Assembly: GCA_041744755.1 (NCBI GenBank)
Contig: JBGTKC010000274.1
Location: 1-35,105 of the forward strand
DNA from: CALDTK01 sp041744755
GTDB lineage: Bacteria > Bacteroidota > Bacteroidia > Chitinophagales > Saprospiraceae
Length of the DNA stretch: 35,105 nt
Direction: 5' to 3'
Shown: positions 32,399-35,105 of the stretch, piece after piece
How the letters are laid out: each line of letters begins with the position of its first letter
Position numbering within the stretch: position 1 is the stretch's first letter
Notes under the pieces: model-generated
What the model saw: the letters and a program-made list of their open reading frames with translations, nothing else
Databases searched by the model: none
Told to the model about the DNA's origin: nothing
Program-made: the position numbers and the translations under genes

Positions 32399-33049
32399 AT
32401 GCCACAGCCCTACATCGTCGGCGTCACCGGGGGCAGCGGTTCCGGGAAGACAAGTTTCGTGCAACAATTGCGCGATCGACTCGGCCATCGCGCCACGTTC
32501 TTCAGCCAGGACAACTACTACGTCTCCACCGACGTAATCGCCGTCGATCAGGATGGGATCCATAATTTCGACCTCCCCGGCAGCATCGACTCCGCCGCCA
32601 TGGCCGCGGACGTCCGCAAGGTACGCGACGGGGAGACCATCCACCGCAAGGAGTACACCTTCCAGACTATCTACGTCGAATCCGAGGGCGCCGCAGGCTC
32701 TACCGGGAGAGTGGGAGAATTGCTGGCGCTCCGCCCGGCCGAGATCATGGTGGTGGAGGGACTCTTCGTCCTCCACGAGTCCGCGTTGAGTGAGCTGATG
32801 GACTTGAGGGTCTACGTAGACGCGAGTGACGTAGTAAAGCTCACGCGACGCATCAAGCGCGATCGTATCGACCGTCAATTACCGTTAGAAGACGTATTGT
32901 ATCGCTACGAGCGACACGTGCTCCCGGCCTACCAGAAGTACATCGAACCCTACAAGCGCCAGGCCGACCTCGTTGTCAACAACGAGTCCGACTTCTCGGC
33001 GGCCCTCGACGTGCTGTGCGGATTCCTCCTGTCCCGGAACGCCGACTAG
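32399..33049 (+). CDS. udk: Uridine kinase
   Basis: A 216-residue P-loop kinase that phosphorylates uridine and cytidine with ATP or GTP. Motifs: Walker A GVTGGSGSGKTSF (8-20), FFSQDNYYVS, HNFDLPGSIDSAAM, VVEGLFVLH and the lid RRIKRDRIDRQ. The start is the second ATG (MPQPYIVGVTGG); the first, at 32387, lies in the -7 box. The TAG stop shares the palindrome CTAG with the stop of the convergent small membrane gene. Divergent from nupC, forming a salvage pair. Confidence 0.94.
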   Translation: MPQPYIVGVTGGSGSGKTSFVQQLRDRLGHRATFFSQDNYYVSTDVIAVDQDGIHNFDLPGSIDSAAMAADVRKVRDGETIHRKEYTFQTIYVESEGAAGSTGRVGELLALRPAEIMVVEGLFVLHESALSELMDLRVYVDASDVVKLTRRIKRDRIDRQLPLEDVLYRYERHVLPAYQKYIEPYKRQADLVVNNESDFSAALDVLCGFLLSRNAD

Positions 33050-33222
33050 CGAAAAAGAAAGAAGTAGATCAGCGCCATCATCAGTACCGTCACAATTCCG
33101 GTCCAAATAAAGAACTTCCGTCGCTGCTCCAGGTCCTCAGTGGTGATCGGTTCGCTGCGGCGAGCCGGGGGAGCGCTGGAGCTGGGATTCGTTACGCGGG
33201 TGGCTTTGTTGCGGCGGGCCAT
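33046..33222 (-). CDS. Small single-span membrane protein, 58 residues
   Basis: The minus strand from the ATG at 33222 encodes MARRNKATRVTN... and ends ...FFIWTGIVTVLMMALIYFFLFR. The first ~36 residues are polar and basic, with a Pro/Ser-rich part; residues ~38-56 form one membrane helix, so it is probably an inner-membrane protein with a cytoplasmic N-terminus. I do not recognise a family. The ending overlaps udk by four bases: both stop codons are TAG, sharing CTAG. Length, charge pattern and fit to the gap favour a real gene; 107 bp separate it from the helicase stop, so it may have its own promoter. Confidence 0.6.
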   Translation of the reverse strand: MARRNKATRVTNPSSSAPPARRSEPITTEDLEQRRKFFIWTGIVTVLMMALIYFFLFR

Positions 33223-33328
33223 AGGATATAAGGTTGGGGCTTGAAGGTAAGCGGAAAGTAAGGCTTCGCCGCGACATCCGCAAACCTTCGGGGAGAACGC
33301 AAGAATGTTATCCGGAACTCACTCACGG

Positions 33329-34660
33329 CTAGCGTCTAGCGTTGTACCACTCCCCCACGTGCTCGTCGACGAGGATGTCGCGCGCGCGAAGTGGTTGGAC
33401 CAGTCTGATCCCCTCCAGGGTCCGACAGCGACTCAGCGCCACGTAGGTTTGACCGGTTTCGAAGGCCCCGTGTCCGAGGTCGAGCTGCATCCGCTCGAAA
33501 GTCTTGCCCTGACTCTTGTGGATCGTGATCGCCCACGCGAGCTTCAGGGGGTACTGCTGGAACGACCCCGTCACCTGCTCGGTGATCTGCCCGGTACCCT
33601 CGTCCACGGCGTAGCGGATGTTCTCCCAGGTCTCCTGCGTGACGGCGACGTCTTCGCTGCGGCTGTCCTCCTCGACGTGGACCACGACGCGCTCGGGCTC
33701 CGCGCTTATGACCACGCCGATGGTGCCGTTGACGTAGCGCTTCTCGGTGTCGTTGCGGACGAACATCACCTGCGCCCCAGGTTTTAGCGACAGCATCAGC
33801 TCGGTGGGGAGATTGCGACTGTCGAAATTTCCCTCCAGCGTCCCGACGTAGCGCTGTTGTGGCCCGGTGACTCCGATGAGGGCGCGCTGATTGATAGCGT
33901 CGGCGAGCCTGTTGGTGCTCGTGAGCGTAATGGCCGGCGCACTGCCGTACGACGCCGCGTCAAGGTGCCTGGAGTTCAGGTCCAGCAGGTCGTCCTCGTC
34001 GAAATGCCCCTCGCGTACGGCGTCTAGGAGGCGCACGAAGTGTCTCGCCTTCTGGCGGAAGACACGGTTGAGCTCGAGCAGCTCAAGGTCCCCGCCATCG
34101 CTCCAAACTTTCGCATCGAAGAAGTGCGGGGACTCATACAAGGCGTACTCGCCCCCGAAAAGCGAGCGCTCGCCCTCCGAGGCGACCACGGGCGGCAGTT
34201 GGAACAAATCGCCGAAGAGCACGACCTGGATCCCCCCGAAGGGTTCGTCCATCCGGTCGCGGTTGAGTCGCAGGAATTCATCGATCCGGTCGAGCATGTC
34301 GGCCCGCACCATACTCACCTCGTCGACGATGAGCGTCTCAAGGCGTTCGAAGAGGCCACGCTTCTTGCTGCGTTTCATATCCCCCGCCGTCAGCAGCTTG
34401 CCGGGCCAGCCGAAGAAGCTGTGGATCGTCTGCCCGCGCACGTTGAGGGCGGCCACACCCGTCGGCGCCACCACCGCCAGCTTGCGTTGGGTGGTGCGTC
34501 GGATAAGCTGAAGGAGGGTAGACTTTCCGGTGCCGGCCCGACCGGTCACGAAGAGGTGCTGCCCGGCCTCGAAGCGGTCGAGGGCGTACTCGAACTCCGC
34601 GGTGAGTTCGAGCGGCCTAAACGCTGGCGTCGGTGGGGGAGGAGCTACGGCTTGCGCCAA
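33329..34660 (-). CDS. PIF1-like ATP-dependent DNA helicase
   Basis: A 443-residue superfamily 1B helicase. Motifs: Walker A VTGRAGTGKSTLLQ (38-51), VAPTGVAALNVRGQTIHSFF (64-83), Walker B LIVDEVSMVRADMLDRID (110-127), VLFGDLFQLPPVV (147-159), and near the C-terminus WAITIHKSQGKTF and TYVALSRCRTLEGI. This is the PIF1/RecD-like core found alone in many Bacteroidota. The only start before the conserved region is a TTG at 34660, which lies inside a dispersed element (GGTTTTGGCGCAAGCC-type), 3 bp after the stop of the upstream endonuclease gene. A second element at 33780 encodes SLKPG. Confidence 0.9.
   Translation of the reverse strand: MAQAVAPPPPTPAFRPLELTAEFEYALDRFEAGQHLFVTGRAGTGKSTLLQLIRRTTQRKLAVVAPTGVAALNVRGQTIHSFFGWPGKLLTAGDMKRSKKRGLFERLETLIVDEVSMVRADMLDRIDEFLRLNRDRMDEPFGGIQVVLFGDLFQLPPVVASEGERSLFGGEYALYESPHFFDAKVWSDGGDLELLELNRVFRQKARHFVRLLDAVREGHFDEDDLLDLNSRHLDAASYGSAPAITLTSTNRLADAINQRALIGVTGPQQRYVGTLEGNFDSRNLPTELMLSLKPGAQVMFVRNDTEKRYVNGTIGVVISAEPERVVVHVEEDSRSEDVAVTQETWENIRYAVDEGTGQITEQVTGSFQQYPLKLAWAITIHKSQGKTFERMQLDLGHGAFETGQTYVALSRCRTLEGIRLVQPLRARDILVDEHVGEWYNARR
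33780..33794 (+). repeat. Dispersed hairpin element, AGC subclass, GACA loop
   Basis: Reads GGTTTT-AGC-GACA-GC, then A: two G-C pairs with the outer position unpaired. Antisense to the helicase gene. Confidence 0.6.
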
Positions 34661-34664
34661 AACT
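34649..34664 (-). repeat. Dispersed GNRA hairpin element spanning a start codon
   Basis: Minus strand reads AGTTTT-GGC-GCAA-GCC. Its TTG is the apparent helicase start codon and its 5' edge touches the endonuclease stop codon. Confidence 0.8.
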
Positions 34665-35105
34665 TAAGCTTTGGGTCGCGTGAAGATCCCGTAAACCGGG
34701 AGGTGGTCGGAGTAGCCGCCGAGGTACCGGTCGCCGGCGTAGGTGCGGAACGGAAAGCCCTGGAAGCGGCCTTCGGCCTCCAGGAGGTAGTCCTTGCGCA
34801 GCACCGCGACCTCTTGCAGGCCCCAGCCTCCGCCGCCGGCCGCTAGCCCCGCCGACACAATCACCTGGTCGAAGAAGTTCCAGGCGCCCCGGTATCCGAG
34901 TGTGCCCAGTCCCTCGCGGAAGAGCGTCACGGTAGGATTGTAGAGCCCCGTCGCCGCAGCCAGCTCGGGGGTCTTGGCCGCACGCAACGTGGCGACGACG
35001 CTGGCGTCCGTCGGGTCGTCGTTGAGGTCGCCGACGATTACGATGTCGGCCAGCGGCTGCACGCCGTAAATGCTGTCGACCGCCGTGCGGACCACGCTCG
35101 CGGCG
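34664..35105 (-). CDS. Endonuclease/exonuclease/phosphatase family protein, 5' end outside window
   Basis: The C-terminal ~147 residues of an EEP-superfamily metal-dependent phosphodiesterase. Seen: DIVIVGDLNDDPTDASV (the GDLN motif that positions substrate and metal), WNFFDQVIVS, and YSDHLPVYGIF (the catalytic SDH). Substrate unknown; relatives include nucleases and lipid phosphatases. It lies 3 bp upstream of the helicase and is probably cotranscribed. The beginning, with any signal peptide, is beyond the window. Confidence 0.85.
   Translation of the reverse strand, partial: AASVVRTAVDSIYGVQPLADIVIVGDLNDDPTDASVVATLRAAKTPELAAATGLYNPTVTLFREGLGTLGYRGAWNFFDQVIVSAGLAAGGGGWGLQEVAVLRKDYLLEAEGRFQGFPFRTYAGDRYLGGYSDHLPVYGIFTRPKA

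Noticed and set aside
191..34664. The repeated hairpins as rho-independent terminators
   Set aside because: The T run lies 5' of the hairpin, the stem is only three pairs, and nearly all copies are in the middle of genes in both orientations.
191..34664. The repeated hairpins as a CRISPR array or insertion-sequence ends
   Set aside because: They are single, irregularly spaced by hundreds of bases to kilobases, have no spacer pattern, and no transposase or cas gene is in the window.

Overview
The window comes from a GC-rich member of the Bacteroidota, most likely a Saprospiria/Lewinella-like gliding bacterium (inference). Support: a 2.8-kb-codon adhesin ending in a gliding-motility/type IX secretion C-terminal domain, an imelysin/DUF4856/HTTM/TonB-receptor iron operon, no clear Shine-Dalgarno sequences, and -7 promoter boxes of the Bacteroidota TAnnTTTG type lying very close to start codons.

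Layout. 1-1057 (-): truncated CNNM/CBS membrane protein. 1106-7164 (-): four-gene iron-uptake operon (DUF4856 lipoprotein, imelysin lipoprotein, HTTM membrane protein, TonB-dependent receptor) behind a clear promoter flanked by two copies of TTATCTRGATTA. 7393-9230 (-): BadF-type sugar kinase overlapping pfkA. 9311-10192 (+): 3-hydroxybutyryl-CoA dehydrogenase. 10297-10746 (-) and 10866-11867 (+): divergent S4/Hsp15 and TerC genes. 11960-13938 (-): a GH1 protein that has lost its nucleophile, coupled to an outer-membrane barrel-like protein. 14023-20260 (+): folD, prmA and a 1500-residue exported protein of unknown role, with 4-base overlaps. 20376-28775 (+): the 2799-residue adhesin. 28837-28909 (-): tRNA-Thr(CGU) with a strong hairpin behind it. 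29194-35105: pepT (-), DinB (+), nupC (-), udk (+), a 58-codon membrane protein (-), a PIF1-like helicase (-) and a truncated endonuclease/exonuclease/phosphatase protein (-).

The outstanding signal is a dispersed 16-bp element, 5'-GGTTTT-NNN-GNRA-N'N'N'-3', found about 26 times in 35 kb. The commonest form is GGTTTTGGCGAAAGCC. It lies in both orientations, almost always inside genes, and is translated in several different frames (GFRQN, LAKA, FWRK, AKT, LPKG), so it is not a protein motif. The 3-bp stem changes (GGC/GCC, GCC/GGC, GCT/AGC, TCT/AGA, ACC/GGT, CAC/GTG, GAC/GTT) while remaining self-complementary, and the loop is nearly always GNRA. That covariation points to a structure-recognised element (a hairpin in single-stranded DNA or RNA) rather than a plain sequence word. 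I know of no described family that matches it.

Functional links. The iron operon probably moves an iron chelate across the outer membrane and handles it at the cell surface and inner membrane. nupC and udk, divergent across 55 bp, form a nucleoside uptake and phosphorylation pair. The adhesin would leave by the type IX system; the barrel-like protein at 11960 is only a loose candidate partner.
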